A DNA stretch of 64,000 nucleotides from Allobosea sp. (GCF_030695125.1 NZ_JAUYTP010000030.1:1-64000); one strand, 5' to 3'. Counted from the first letter of the stretch, positions 8,536-19,320 are shown. The notes: generated from the sequence alone by a model not told the origin. A program made the numbers and translations.

Positions 8536-8823
8536 ATGAAGTTCCGTCCGCTGCATGACCGCGTTGTGGTCCGTCGCCTTGATGGCGAAGAGAAGACCAA
8601 GGGTGGCATCATCATCCCCGATACCGCCAAGGAAAAGCCCCAAGAGGGCGAAGTCGTCTCCGTGGGCCCCGGCGCCCGTGACGACGCCGGCAAGCTCGTC
8701 GCGCTCGACGTCAAGAAGGGCGATCGCGTCCTCTTCGGCAAGTGGTCCGGCACCGAGGTCAAGATCGACGGCCAGGATCTCCTGATCATGAAGGAATCCG
8801 ACATCATGGGCGTCATCGGCTGA
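8536..8823 (+). CDS. groES: Co-chaperonin GroES
   Basis: Cap of the GroEL folding chamber in the cytoplasm, forming a heptameric ring. The 95-residue product is full length for the family: [14 protein letters not shown] at the start, the mobile loop [20 protein letters not shown] (about residues 17-36) that docks onto GroEL, and a C-terminal strand with [13 protein letters not shown]. Ribosome-binding bases (GAGGAAG) lie about ten bases upstream. It is the first gene of a groES-groEL operon controlled by the promoter and CIRCE element just upstream. Confidence 0.99.
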   Translation: MKFRPLHDRVVVRRLDGEEKTKGGIIIPDTAKEKPQEGEVVSVGPGARDDAGKLVALDVKKGDRVLFGKWSGTEVKIDGQDLLIMKESDIMGVIG

Positions 8824-8856
8824 ACGCCTGAGACCGCCCTTCCCGTCACTACATAA

Positions 8857-10506
<1,650 letters not shown>

Positions 10507-10581
10507 GGAAATCCAGACGCCCAAAGCGTCGGAGTGCCGAAACCGGGCAAGCCCGGTTTCGGTGGCGGCATGGACTTCTGA
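10507..10581 (+). other. In-frame second GroEL-like C-terminal tail after the stop codon
   Basis: Directly after the groEL TGA (10504-10506) the same frame reads 24 sense codons and then TGA at 10579-10581. The end of this stretch, PGFGGGMDF, repeats the Gly-Met-Asp-Phe chaperonin terminus. The middle is a perfect 12-bp inverted repeat (10537-10548 with 10551-10562) with only two bases between the arms and no T-run. It could be a remnant of a longer ancestral GroEL tail, a duplicated gene end, or a chance of repeat insertion. It would be translated only by stop-codon readthrough. Confidence 0.7.
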
Positions 10582-10613
10582 TCCACGCACCCTTCGCTCC
10601 TGCGAAAACGATG

Positions 10614-10641
10614 AAAGGCCCGGCGCAAGCCGGGCCTTTTT
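10614..10641 (+). terminator. Intrinsic terminator of groESL
   Basis: An 11-bp perfect stem (10614-10624 with 10629-10639) around a GCAA loop ends in a run of five T. It is the only good terminator after groEL and uses nearly the same CCCGGC...GCCGGG core as the terminators at 3626 and 13713. Confidence 0.9.
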
Positions 10642-10847
10642 CGTCGCGCTTCAGCCATGACCGACGCCACCGCGCCAACGGGACTGGCCCGTGTCGTCCC
10701 CACGCGGATCACCCAGCGCCGGCAGCCAGGCGGCCACAAGGACGATGCCGGCCGAGCCATCATCAGCATCAAAGAGTACGGGATTACGAAATCAAACCTC
10801 AATGATCGGGGCGCAAACTTGCCTTGTTGGTAACTTGGACGCTCAAA
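10642..10847. other. Intergenic region after the groESL terminator
   Basis: Together with the groEL downstream segment this makes about 340 bp without an assigned gene. Nothing coding is convincing here. The part around 10760-10850 is more AT-rich and probably holds the promoter of the downstream PAS sensor; no operator was recognised. Confidence 0.5.
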
Positions 10848-12473
10848 ATGCCGAGATCCTATCTCGATCGCATGGCGCGACCGCTTCGAAGCAGCGTAAG
10901 GCTTCGCATTTACGCTGCGTTCGCCCTGCTTCTGTCCTTTGTCCTCATGCTGACTGGCGTAGCGATCTACTCTCTCCACCAGCAATCCACCTATCGCGAT
11001 CAGTTCGATACCTCAGCGCAGGGTGCCCTCAACGCCGAAAAGGCCAATGGTCTGATCTTCGCGGTCGTCATGGAATCGCGCGGTGTCTACATGTCGACCG
11101 ATCCGGCGGCCGTCCAACGCTTCACCTCGGCGCTGCTGCAGCGCAACCGTGAACTGGCCCAGCTGCTGGACGGATGGCAGCGCAGCATCCCCGCTGACGA
11201 CCAGAAGCTGTTTGACACCGTCCGGTCGCGCGTCGTGGATTTCATCCGGTTTCGCAACGAGTTGGCACGCCTCGCGACGACCGTCAGCCAGGGAGCGGCT
11301 CGGGAATGGGGCGACAACGACGCGAACCGCGCGGTGCGCATAGCGCTCAATGAAGACCTCGCAGCCCTCGCCACCATTTACGCCAACCGCGCGCGCATGG
11401 GTGACGACATCGGTTTCACGAAGCTGGTTCTGATCGCTCTGGGCGTCCTGGCTGTCTCAGTGACCTTCATGACGCTGTTCCTGCTCAAAGCCTTGCTGGT
11501 GACGCCCATCCTCCACATCACGGCCGCGACGGACAGCATGGCAGCCGGCAAGCCGCTGATCACGATCCCGCATCTCACCAGAACCGACGAGATCGGCAAG
11601 CTGGCGGCCGCCGTACAGCAGTTGCAGAAGGTGTTTCGGCACAACGAAACGCTTCGGAAGAAGGAACGCGCAGCCCTGCGCGAGCAAGCCGTTTTCAAAG
11701 ACAACGAAGCCCACTTCGTTGCCGCGATCAACAACATGGCTCAGGGCCTCGTGATCCTCAACCCGCAGACAAACGTCGTGCTCATGAACGATGCGTACAA
11801 GAAGATCTACAAGCTGCCGGACACCATCACGGATTCACCGTGCAGCCTGAGCGACATCCTCCATCATCGCGCTGAAGCCGGCCTGTTTTCGGGCGATGCA
11901 CCCAGCCATATCAAGGCAATCCAGGCCCGCATTGCGCTGGGCAAGCCGACGACGAGCTTCCTCCACCTGAAGGATGGGCGCTGGATCCGGATCGTCGGAC
12001 GATCCATGCCGGGGGGCGACTGGGTCGCGACCCATGAGGACTTCACCCGGCTGCATCAGGTCGAGCAGATGCTCGAGCGGATCGAGCGGCTGTTTGGAAC
12101 CGTCGCTGAAAACATCGGCGAAGCGATCCTCGCTCGCGACACCAGCACCGATCGCTATGTCTTCGTCAATCGGGCTGCCGAAGTCCTGTTCGGGATGCCC
12201 CGCTCCGCGATCATAGGACGGACGGCCCGGGAGCTTTTCGAGACGGACACGGCCGACACGCTCGATGGGCCCACGAAACCGGCACAGAAGAGCGACGCCG
12301 GATCGCGCGAGACGGTTCAGACCATCATGACGCCGGGAAACGGCAGGCGCACCGCGGGAATCCGCCACATTCCCGCATCGGACTGGGAAGGCGTGACGCA
12401 TTGCGTCGTCACGCTCATCGACGACAGGACCGGTCGGCTGATGCAGACGCAGACGCGCGAACTCGCGAGTTGA
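10848..12473 (+). CDS. Membrane sensor with HAMP and two PAS domains but no output domain
   Basis: A 541-residue signalling protein. A first membrane helix (AFALLLSFVLMLTGVAIYSL, about residues 22-41) is followed by a periplasmic helical region, a second helix (about 190-212), a HAMP linker (TPILHITAATDSMAAGKPL) and two PAS domains. The first (about 290-400) contains MAQGLVILNPQTNVVLMNDA; the second (about 415-525) contains YVFVNRAAEVLFGMP. The protein ends soon after the second PAS, with no kinase, GGDEF, EAL or methyl-accepting region. It is therefore a truncated relative of PAS-7 type sensors or a stand-alone sensor. ATG 10848 was chosen; TTG 10824 and ATG 10872 are alternatives, and none has a strong ribosome site. 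Confidence 0.8.
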   Translation: MPRSYLDRMARPLRSSVRLRIYAAFALLLSFVLMLTGVAIYSLHQQSTYRDQFDTSAQGALNAEKANGLIFAVVMESRGVYMSTDPAAVQRFTSALLQRNRELAQLLDGWQRSIPADDQKLFDTVRSRVVDFIRFRNELARLATTVSQGAAREWGDNDANRAVRIALNEDLAALATIYANRARMGDDIGFTKLVLIALGVLAVSVTFMTLFLLKALLVTPILHITAATDSMAAGKPLITIPHLTRTDEIGKLAAAVQQLQKVFRHNETLRKKERAALREQAVFKDNEAHFVAAINNMAQGLVILNPQTNVVLMNDAYKKIYKLPDTITDSPCSLSDILHHRAEAGLFSGDAPSHIKAIQARIALGKPTTSFLHLKDGRWIRIVGRSMPGGDWVATHEDFTRLHQVEQMLERIERLFGTVAENIGEAILARDTSTDRYVFVNRAAEVLFGMPRSAIIGRTARELFETDTADTLDGPTKPAQKSDAGSRETVQTIMTPGNGRRTAGIRHIPASDWEGVTHCVVTLIDDRTGRLMQTQTRELAS

Positions 12474-12770
12474 CCGGCGTCAATCAGCCGAGCCTCCCGT
12501 CGCCGATCCGTGCCGCTGCATTCGCTTGAGCCACCTGTCGCACCTCAAAGCGCGCTGTCCGTCCGGAGGCTGCGGGAACGGGGAGGACGGCACCGTCACG
12601 CAGCAGGGCAAGCCGGCCGGACCAGTGGACGAGGCTCGGCGACACCACCCGGACAGGCGAACACGCCGACAGGCTCGAGGCCGGACGGCTTCCGTGATGA
12701 AACCGACACGCAACCGTCGTCGGGCTGCAATCGGATGCTGGCTTCCTCGCGGCTCGGGAGGATCGCCATC

Positions 12771-13685
12771 ATGCTCACACGCCGCTACCTGCTCGCCGGC
12801 TTCGGCTGCTCGCTCGCCATGCCTGCCTTCGCCCAGGCGGACTGGCGCCAGACCATCAAGGAAATCCGCTTCGGCGTGTCCTCGGCCGAGAACGAGGCGG
12901 CCGCGCTCGCCCGCACACAGCCCGTCATCGACTACCTGACCAAAGCGCTCGGCGTGCCGGTGAAGCTCTACCGGGTCAGCGACTATGCCGGCCTCGTCGA
13001 GGCGATGCGGGCCGACCAGCTCGAATTCTCGCGCTTTGGGCCGGCGGTTTACGCGCTCGGCCGACGCGTGCTCGGCGACAAGCTGCAGCCGCTGTTCCGC
13101 GACGTCGACAATAACGGGCAGGAGGGCTATTTCTCCGTCATCGTCGTGCGCGCCGATAGCCCCTACAAGACGATCGCCGATCTGAAGGGCAAGAATTTTG
13201 CCTTCGCCGACCCCAACTCCACCTCGGGCTATGCCTTCCCGTCCTATTATCTGCGCAAGCAGGGGTTCGACCCGGCCAGCCATTTCAGCGGCACTGTCTT
13301 CTCCGGTAGCCACGACAATTCAGTGATCGCACTGGTGCGCGGCCAGTTCGAGGCTGCCGCGACGTTCCAGGTGAACGAAAACTCCGGGGTGGTGCAGCGG
13401 CTCACAGGCAAGGCGATGATTCCGCAGGGCTCGACGCGGGTGATCTGGACCTCACCCCTGATTCCGGCGAGCCCGTTCTCGACGCGCGCCAACCTGCCCG
13501 AAGGCCTCAAGCGCGATTTCGTCGCCGCGATGATGGCGATGAAGACCGACGCCCCCGAGGTTTTCAAAACCTTCACCGATGGCCAGGTCTCGACCTATGC
13601 GCCGGCCAAGCACGAAGACTATCTCGACGTCATCGCCGTCACCGAAGAGTTGGACGCGCGGCGCAAGCAGAAGCCCGGCGGCTGA
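12771..13685 (+). CDS. PhnD-like phosphate/phosphonate ABC transporter substrate-binding protein
   Basis: Periplasmic binding protein of the PhnD family (phosphonate, phosphite or phosphate uptake), 304 residues. It begins with a signal peptide (MLTRRYLLAGFGCSLAMPAF, then AQA) whose twin arginine could also suit Tat export. Family features include IRFGVSSAENEAAALARTQP and the segment FADPNSTSGYAFPSYYLRKQ, with Ser and Tyr positions typical of ligand contacts. GGGAGGA at 12756-12762 fixes the start at 12771; the frame is open far upstream but not coding in character. No phnC or phnE lies alongside, so the permease must be encoded elsewhere or the protein acts differently. A good terminator follows at 13713. 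Confidence 0.88.
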   Translation: MLTRRYLLAGFGCSLAMPAFAQADWRQTIKEIRFGVSSAENEAAALARTQPVIDYLTKALGVPVKLYRVSDYAGLVEAMRADQLEFSRFGPAVYALGRRVLGDKLQPLFRDVDNNGQEGYFSVIVVRADSPYKTIADLKGKNFAFADPNSTSGYAFPSYYLRKQGFDPASHFSGTVFSGSHDNSVIALVRGQFEAAATFQVNENSGVVQRLTGKAMIPQGSTRVIWTSPLIPASPFSTRANLPEGLKRDFVAAMMAMKTDAPEVFKTFTDGQVSTYAPAKHEDYLDVIAVTEELDARRKQKPGG

Positions 13686-13712
13686 GCGTTCGCCTCTCAC
13701 GCAGCATCCGAC

Positions 13713-13737
13713 AGGCCCGGCGCGAGCCGGGCCTTTT
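13713..13737 (+). terminator. Intrinsic terminator after the PhnD-like gene
   Basis: A nine-bp stem (13713-13721 with 13726-13734), GCGA loop and TTTT run, 28 bp after the stop codon of the binding protein. It separates that gene from the ABC exporter downstream. Confidence 0.85.
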
Positions 13738-13857
13738 GCTATCCAGGGGATGACAATTTGCTCATCTTCGCACTGCGCCATTGAACGGTCGCATCGGCTG
13801 CGACATGGTCGCGCTCGCGGTTTTCCCCGCGATTCCAGCTTTGATCAGGAAGAGCCG

Positions 13858-15954
13858 ATGCGCCCGTTGAGTTTCGCCGTCGCTGCGCTTGCCGTCGTGG
13901 CGCTCATCATGGGCCAGCAGAGCGGCGCGGCGGGGACGATCGGCATGGGAGTCGTCGGCGTTCTGCTGGCGGTGGCGCTGTACCGCTCGACCGAGATCGC
14001 CTTCTTCCTGAAGATCTTCTCCGGCATCTTCGGCACCGAGTTCGTCGTCTTCGGCGGCGGCGCGCTGCTGGCGCAAGGGGGCCTCTGGCCGCAGGACTGG
14101 ATGGCCGCCGCCCCTCCGGCAAGCCTGGCCACCACGGTCGCGGTGTTCGGCATCCTGATCTACGCGATCTCCTTTGCGCCGGTGGTCCAGCGGATCGCGC
14201 GCATCTCGTCGCCCTATTTTCTCTCCGACGATTTTACCGAGGCCAATCTCTGGCTGCTCGGCCGCTACCGGGTGAGGCTCGGCCATCTCGCGGTGGCGCT
14301 GATCGTCTTCCTCGTCGTGCTCAATCAGGCGCAGGTCGGCGTCTCGCTGCGGCTGAACTTCTTCTATCGCGATTTCTACAACGCGCTGCAGAACTATGAC
14401 GTCCAGGCGTTCTGGTATCAGCTGATCTGGGTCTTCGGCGTCTGGGCCACGATCTCCGTCATCACCAACCTGGTCGAGATCGTCGGCCAATCGGTGCTGC
14501 TGATCCGCTGGCGCGAGTACATGGCCGCCGACTACAACCGGCGCTGGCTGTCGAGCGGCGCGCATTACCGCATGTCGCTCGCGGGCACCGCCGACAACCC
14601 CGACCAGCGCATCGCCGAGGACACGCGCGCCTTCCTCAACCAGACCTATGCCTTCTCGCTGACCTTGCTGACCCAGGTTTCGACACTGGTCTCGTTCTCC
14701 ATCATCCTCTGGTCGCTGCCGGTGGTCATCAAGGTGCCGGGTACCGAGATCGTCATTCCCGGCTTCATCTTCTGGGCGACGTTCCTCTATGCCGCGCTGG
14801 CGACCTGGATCACCCATCTGATCGGCCGCCACCTGATCCCGCTCGAATTCGAGCAGGAGCGGCGCGAGGCGGATTTCCGCTTCTCGATGGCGCGCCTGCG
14901 CGAATACTCGGAGCAGATCGCCTCGATGCGCGGCGAGAAGGCGGAGTTGCAGCATCTCGGCCAGCGCTTCCGCGCTATCGTCGCCAATTTCTTCGAACTG
15001 ATGTGGCGCAAGCTGAAGATCACGAGCTTCACGCTGTCCTACAACCAGGCCAATGTGGTCATCCCGTTCCTGCTGCTGGCGCCGGGCTACTTCGCCAAGG
15101 AGTTCCAGTTGGGCACCCTGACGCAGACCTCCTCGGCTTTCGGCCGGGTCGAGTCGGCGCTGTCCTTCATCATCAACAGCTACCAGTCGATCGCCTCCTA
15201 CCTCGCCTCGATCAACCGTCTGACGACCTTCGAGGCGGCGATCGCCCAGGCGCAAGCGGCCGGCGTCGGCGACAAGACGATCCACCGCGAGCACGCACCC
15301 GACCGCAACGTTCATGTCGGCGGCGCGGTGCTGACGCTGCCCAACGGGGCGCCGATCGTGCGCATCGAGGATCTCGACCTCGGCCAGGCCCGGCGAACGC
15401 TGCTGATCGGCCCCTCGGGCTCTGGCAAATCGACGCTGTTTCGGGCGATTGCCGGCATCTGGCCGTTCGGAGAGGGCCGTGTCGGCATTCCCGCCCAGGC
15501 CGAGGTGATGCTTCTGCCGCAGCGGCCCTATCTGCCGCAGGGCACGCTGCGCGCCGCGCTCGCCTATCCGGCCGAGGCCGACGCCTATGACGACGCCGCC
15601 ATTCGCGCCGCGATGGAGAAGGTCAAGCTCGGCCATCTGCAGGACCGGCTCGACGAGGTCGATTTCTGGGGCCAGCGCCTGTCGGGCGGCGAGCAGCAGC
15701 GGCTGGCCGTGGCGCGGGCCCTGCTCGCCAAGCCGGACTGGCTGTTCCTCGACGAGGCCACCGCCTCGCTCGACGAGAAGCTGGAAGGTGAGCTCTATGC
15801 CGCCATCGATGCCGCCCTGCCGCAGACGCGCGTGGTCTCGATCGGCCATCGCTCGACGCTGCGCGAGATGCACGATGCGGTGGTGACGATGGAGCCGAAT
15901 CCGGACGGCACCTACACGCCGCGCGCGCCCGTGAAGCTCCCGGCCGAGGCCTGA
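13858..15954 (+). CDS. SbmA/YddA-like ABC transporter, fused membrane and ATPase domains
   Basis: A 698-residue half-type ABC protein. About eight hydrophobic helices form the membrane domain in the first 440 residues, with the SbmA/BacA-type core LNFFYRDFYNALQNYDVQAF and YMAADYNRRWLSSGAHYRM. A complete nucleotide-binding domain follows: Walker A GPSGSGKS (about residue 518), signature LSGGEQQR (about 608) and Walker B WLFLDEATASLDE (about 629). Relatives such as YddA and the vitamin B12 transporter Rv1819c move peptides or cobalamin, so the substrate here is open. The start at 13858 has AGGAAG six bases upstream; earlier in-frame codons run through the terminator at 13713 and are not real. 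Confidence 0.92.
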   Translation: MRPLSFAVAALAVVALIMGQQSGAAGTIGMGVVGVLLAVALYRSTEIAFFLKIFSGIFGTEFVVFGGGALLAQGGLWPQDWMAAAPPASLATTVAVFGILIYAISFAPVVQRIARISSPYFLSDDFTEANLWLLGRYRVRLGHLAVALIVFLVVLNQAQVGVSLRLNFFYRDFYNALQNYDVQAFWYQLIWVFGVWATISVITNLVEIVGQSVLLIRWREYMAADYNRRWLSSGAHYRMSLAGTADNPDQRIAEDTRAFLNQTYAFSLTLLTQVSTLVSFSIILWSLPVVIKVPGTEIVIPGFIFWATFLYAALATWITHLIGRHLIPLEFEQERREADFRFSMARLREYSEQIASMRGEKAELQHLGQRFRAIVANFFELMWRKLKITSFTLSYNQANVVIPFLLLAPGYFAKEFQLGTLTQTSSAFGRVESALSFIINSYQSIASYLASINRLTTFEAAIAQAQAAGVGDKTIHREHAPDRNVHVGGAVLTLPNGAPIVRIEDLDLGQARRTLLIGPSGSGKSTLFRAIAGIWPFGEGRVGIPAQAEVMLLPQRPYLPQGTLRAALAYPAEADAYDDAAIRAAMEKVKLGHLQDRLDEVDFWGQRLSGGEQQRLAVARALLAKPDWLFLDEATASLDEKLEGELYAAIDAALPQTRVVSIGHRSTLREMHDAVVTMEPNPDGTYTPRAPVKLPAEA

Positions 15955-15987
15955 GCGGCGATCAAGGGATCATGCGGAGAAACACCG

Positions 15988-16086
15988 CGTCATCCCGGAC
16001 AAGCGGCGTGAGCCGCGCAGATCCGGAATCCTTCATAGCGCTCCGTTGCGCCCTACGATGGATCCCGGGTCAAGCCCGGGATGACG
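15988..16086. repeat. Large palindromic intergenic element, CGTCATCCCGG type
   Basis: The outer arms CGTCATCCCGG (15988-15998) and CCGGGATGACG (16076-16086) are perfect inverted repeats. Two smaller hairpins lie inside, one around GCGGCGTGAGCCGC (16003-16016) and one formed by ATCCCGGGTCAAGCCCGGGAT near 16062-16082, which competes with the outer stem. The design resembles the element at 23194-23307. It lies between the convergent ABC exporter and META-domain gene. Confidence 0.75.
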
Positions 16087-16116
16087 GTGATGGTTCCGCG
16101 GAAAAAGCCGAAGGCG

Positions 16117-16599
16117 TCAGAAGCCGCGATCGAAGCGCAGCTCGCCGGCGCTGCCGGTGAGGACGAGCTTGCCGTCGACGAGATCCCATTTCTGGGTGGC
16201 GCGCAGAGCCGTCAGGTAGCTGCGCTCGAAATCGGACAGGCCCTTGTCGCAGGTCCGCTTGGTCAAGGCGAGCGGGCCGACCGCGAAACCCTGCGCGCGC
16301 AGCGGGTAGGCAGAGGCCGAGAAGGTGTTGCAGCCGCCGAAACCGGTGCCGCGCAAGGAGGCGTCGACCTGCAGCGTGGCGCGGCGATCGGCGATCGGCT
16401 TGCCGTTGAACGACACCGCCGACCAGGAAGCGCCGAGCGGGAAGTTCTTTTCCTGCTGCTGGACAGGCGCCGATTGCGGCGCGCCGAGTTCTTCGCGGGA
16501 GGGCATGCGCTGGCGGCTTTGTGACAGCGCATCCGCAGGCAGCAGCAGGGGCGCGGCCATCGCGGCGAGGATAACGGCATAGCCGAGGCGTCGAATCAT
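16117..16599 (-). CDS. META-domain (HslJ-like) secreted protein
   Basis: A 160-residue exported protein: signal peptide MIRRLGYAVILAAMAAPLLL, then PADALSQS, and a META domain from about residue 55. The domain has the typical elements WSAVSFNGKPIADRRATLQV and FGGCNTFSASAY, the GGCN turn characteristic of HslJ-type proteins, and ends WDLVDGKLVLTGSAGELRF. Family members are periplasmic or outer-membrane proteins linked to novobiocin resistance and motility, without a known enzyme activity. The start at 16599 is chosen because the signal peptide begins there; the frame remains open upstream over non-coding sequence. Confidence 0.85.
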   Translation of the reverse strand: MIRRLGYAVILAAMAAPLLLPADALSQSRQRMPSREELGAPQSAPVQQQEKNFPLGASWSAVSFNGKPIADRRATLQVDASLRGTGFGGCNTFSASAYPLRAQGFAVGPLALTKRTCDKGLSDFERSYLTALRATQKWDLVDGKLVLTGSAGELRFDRGF

Positions 16600-16910
16600 G
16601 GTCGTCTTACCCGGTCGTCTAACCTGAACATCTCGGGGCGACCCTAGCGCATGGGCGCGCCCCTGTGAAAGCGCGTAGCGGCCAATCGTCCCGCGATCAA
16701 CCGGCAAGCTACACCCGCCGCGATTTCGCGCCCCTGCGGCGGCGGCCCCGCCGGATTTTTCGCAGGAGCCTGCATCCGGCAGCGCTCGCCAGCCGTAACC
16801 GCCAAAGATGTCGGAAACACGAGGTCCAGTGGCCGGCTTCATCCCCCCGGAGCCGTCCGCGACCGGCGAGGCCGCTTGCCCCCCGGCGGCGGCCTCGCTT
16901 GCCGGCGCGG
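16600..16910. other. Intergenic region between hisG and the META-domain gene
   Basis: About 310 bp with no supported gene. Just after the hisG stop (minus strand) a perfect ten-bp inverted repeat, GCGAGGCCGC at 16866-16875 with GCGGCCTCGC at 16889-16898, could fold into a hairpin. It has no T-run, so it is only a weak terminator candidate for hisZ-hisG. Confidence 0.5.
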
Positions 16911-17912
16911 CTAGAGCCGCGACTGCAGGCGCTCGATCAGCGGATTGGCCTTGCGGAAGACATAGGCCGGTGCGGAGACCGTGACGTCGTCGGCGCCCGC
17001 GGCAGCGAGATGCTCGACCAGCGCGAAGACCGCCTTCTCCGGGCAATGCACCGTCAGCACGCCACCGGCCGGGCTCGCGCCGAAGGGCAGCCGCGCGCCG
17101 AACAGGGCGCCGAGATCGCCGAGCGTATCGGACGAAGCGCCGAGCGTCGCCCGGATCTCGCGCACGGAGCGTGCCTCCTCCTCGGCCGCGATGCGCGACA
17201 GGATGGCGTTGGCGGCCGCCCTCGCCCGCTCGCCCCAGGGCGCGCGCACGGAGGCGACGAGATTGGCCTCGGAGGCCAGCATCACGCCGTCATCGAGGAT
17301 CTTCAGCGCGTTGGCGGCGAGCGTCGCGCCCGTCGTTGTGATGTCGACGACGATCTCGGCCGTGCCGGCGGCCGGCGCGCCCTCGGTCGCGCCCAGGCTC
17401 TCGACAATGCGGTAATCGGCGAGGCCGTGACGGGCGAAGAAGCGGCGGGTCAGATTGACGTATTTCGTGGCGACGCGGAGCTTGCGGCCCTGGCGGCTGC
17501 GCATGGCGGAGGCGACGTCGTCGAGATCGGCCATCGTCCGCACATCGATCCAGGCCTGCGGCACGGCGACGACGACGTTGGCATGGCCGAAGCCGAGCGG
17601 AGTCAGCATCTCCACCGCTGCATCGGCATCCGCGACCTGCTCACGCACGAGGTCCTCGCCGGTGATGCCGAGATGGGCGGCGCCCGAGGCGAGCTGCGCC
17701 ACGATCTCGGAGGCCGAGAGGAAGGCGACCTCGGCGCCTTCGACGCCGGCGATCGTGCCGCGATAGTCGCGCTCGCCGCGCGACTTGACGAATTTCAAGC
17801 CGGCGCGGCCGAAGAAGGCGGTTGCGTTCTCCTGCAGCCGGCCCTTGGAGGGCACGGCGAGCACGAGCGGGGTGTCGTTGGCGGCCGAGTCTTTAGCGGC
17901 AATGTCGGTCAT
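16911..17912 (-). CDS. hisG: ATP phosphoribosyltransferase HisG, form with C-terminal extension
   Basis: First enzyme of histidine synthesis, joining ATP and PRPP. Residues 1-230 form the catalytic region, beginning [20 protein letters not shown] and including LGITGEDLV and the PRPP loop [20 protein letters not shown]. The protein is 333 residues, about 100 longer than the short HisG usually paired with HisZ. The extra part (about 265-333, with [20 protein letters not shown]) resembles the ACT-like HisG_C domain that binds histidine in long-form enzymes. It overlaps hisZ by four bases (ATGA), so the two are translationally coupled. Confidence 0.97.
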   Translation of the reverse strand: MTDIAAKDSAANDTPLVLAVPSKGRLQENATAFFGRAGLKFVKSRGERDYRGTIAGVEGAEVAFLSASEIVAQLASGAAHLGITGEDLVREQVADADAAVEMLTPLGFGHANVVVAVPQAWIDVRTMADLDDVASAMRSRQGRKLRVATKYVNLTRRFFARHGLADYRIVESLGATEGAPAAGTAEIVVDITTTGATLAANALKILDDGVMLASEANLVASVRAPWGERARAAANAILSRIAAEEEARSVREIRATLGASSDTLGDLGALFGARLPFGASPAGGVLTVHCPEKAVFALVEHLAAAGADDVTVSAPAYVFRKANPLIERLQSRL

Positions 17913-19021
17913 GCGGCGTCTCCCGCCAGGCGCTCGAGCCAGATCGAGGCGCCGACCGCAGGAATCGGCGCCGCCGCGCCGAGGCGCCCGAGCACCTCGT
18001 CGTAGCGGCCGCCGCCGGCGACCGGCTTGCCGTCACTGCGGCTGGCGTCGTGAAGCTCGAAGATGAAGCCGGTGTAGTAGTCGAGATTGCGGGCGAAGGC
18101 GGCCTGGAAGCCGATCGCGCCGACATCGACGCCGCGCACGGCGAGGAAGCCGGTGCGCTCGTCGAAGGCGTCGAGTTCGCGGCCGAGATCGAGCGAGGCC
18201 TGGTCCGCGAGCGCGCGCAGCGCGGCCGACGCCGTGTCGGGATCGCCCTTGATCGCCAGAACCTGCGCCAAGAGCGCCTTGACGTCGCCATTGACCGGGT
18301 TCTCGCGCTCGGCGGCGCGGGCCAGGAAGCGCTCGGCGATGTCGGAGGCACTGCGGCCGCCGACGGTCGAGATGCCGGCGATGGAGAGGACGTCCTCGAC
18401 GAAGGCTTTCGCCGCCTTGGGGTCCTGCCCCTCCAGCGCCTTGAGCAGGCCGGCATGGGCGGTCTCGCCGGTGGCGACCGGGGGATCGAGCGCCTCGACG
18501 GCCTCGACGCCGCGGCCCTGCACGACGGCGCGCATCAGGCGGCGGCGGGCGCCGGCCGGAACCGACAGCCCGTCCAGCAGCGCGCCGAGCAGGGCGACGT
18601 CGCCCATCAGGATCTTCGGGCTGGCGAGACCGAGCGCGGCGGTGGCCTCCACGGTCAGCGCCATGATCTCGGCGTCGGTCGCGGCGAAGTCGTCACGGCC
18701 GAAGGATTCGATGCCGGCTTGCGCGAATTCGCCGGGCTCGCCCGAGCGCATCCGGAAGACCGGGCCGGCATAGGCATAGGCCGCGGGCTCGGTGCGGCGA
18801 GACGCGATGTGATCGAGCGCAACGGGGATGGTGTATTCCGGCCGCAGGCACCAGTCGCGGCCGTCAGAGTCCTGCGTCATGAAGATGCGTCGGCGGATGT
18901 CTTCGCCCGAGAGATCGAGGAAGACGTCGGCCGGCTGCAGGATCGCGGGCTCGGCGCGGGCATAGCCCTCGCGCGCGAACAGCGCGATCACGGTCTCGAT
19001 GCTGGCAGCGGTCGCGGGCAC
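17909..19021 (-). CDS. hisZ: ATP phosphoribosyltransferase regulatory subunit HisZ
   Basis: HisRS-like protein without tRNA-charging function that partners with HisG and controls its activity. The 370 residues show class II synthetase-type motifs ([35 protein letters not shown]; a final [12 protein letters not shown]) but no anticodon-binding domain. The start is GTG 19021, with AGGA about ten bases upstream; the nearest ATG (19032) is out of frame. The stop overlaps the hisG start by four bases. hisS lies upstream on the same strand beyond a 300-bp palindromic spacer. Confidence 0.96.
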   Translation of the reverse strand: MPATAASIETVIALFAREGYARAEPAILQPADVFLDLSGEDIRRRIFMTQDSDGRDWCLRPEYTIPVALDHIASRRTEPAAYAYAGPVFRMRSGEPGEFAQAGIESFGRDDFAATDAEIMALTVEATAALGLASPKILMGDVALLGALLDGLSVPAGARRRLMRAVVQGRGVEAVEALDPPVATGETAHAGLLKALEGQDPKAAKAFVEDVLSIAGISTVGGRSASDIAERFLARAAERENPVNGDVKALLAQVLAIKGDPDTASAALRALADQASLDLGRELDAFDERTGFLAVRGVDVGAIGFQAAFARNLDYYTGFIFELHDASRSDGKPVAGGGRYDEVLGRLGAAAPIPAVGASIWLERLAGDAA

Positions 19022-19152
19022 GGCGGCTTCATCCTGTTACGGGCGCTGTCCTAGCAGCGGCGGGCGCGATTTTCGAGGCATTTGAGGGAAATGGGTGAAC
19101 GGGAATCGGCAAGCGTCGTGCTCGGGCGTGACCCGCATGACGGAACGAGGGA

Positions 19153-19320
19153 GGCGCGGGGAACCCTCTCCCGTAGGGAGAGGGCAGGGTGAGGGGTCGG
19201 CCGTTTGACGTTCGGGCGGAGACCTCACCGCTGCCTGCCTGACAGATGGGCGCCTCGCTGGTCCAGGGGCCGACACCTCTCCCCTGCCCCTCTCCTTACA
19301 GGAGAGGGGTTCCCCGCGCC
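19153..19320. repeat. Long imperfect inverted repeat between hisS and hisZ
   Basis: Arms at 19153-19201 and 19269-19320, about 50 bp each, are reverse complements with a few mismatches. Both begin or end with GGCGCGGGGAA and contain a nested small hairpin (CTCTCC...GGAGAG). The right arm abuts the hisS stop codon exactly. The element at 26491-26616 has the same architecture and shares the GCGGGGAACCC edge, so both belong to one repeat class. It may terminate hisS transcripts or separate hisS from hisZ. Confidence 0.8.

Noticed and set aside
16600..17046. Extension of the META-domain protein to 309 residues
   Set aside because: The extra N-terminus is Arg/Gly/Ala-rich and runs antisense-like over hisG; the signal peptide starts at 16599.
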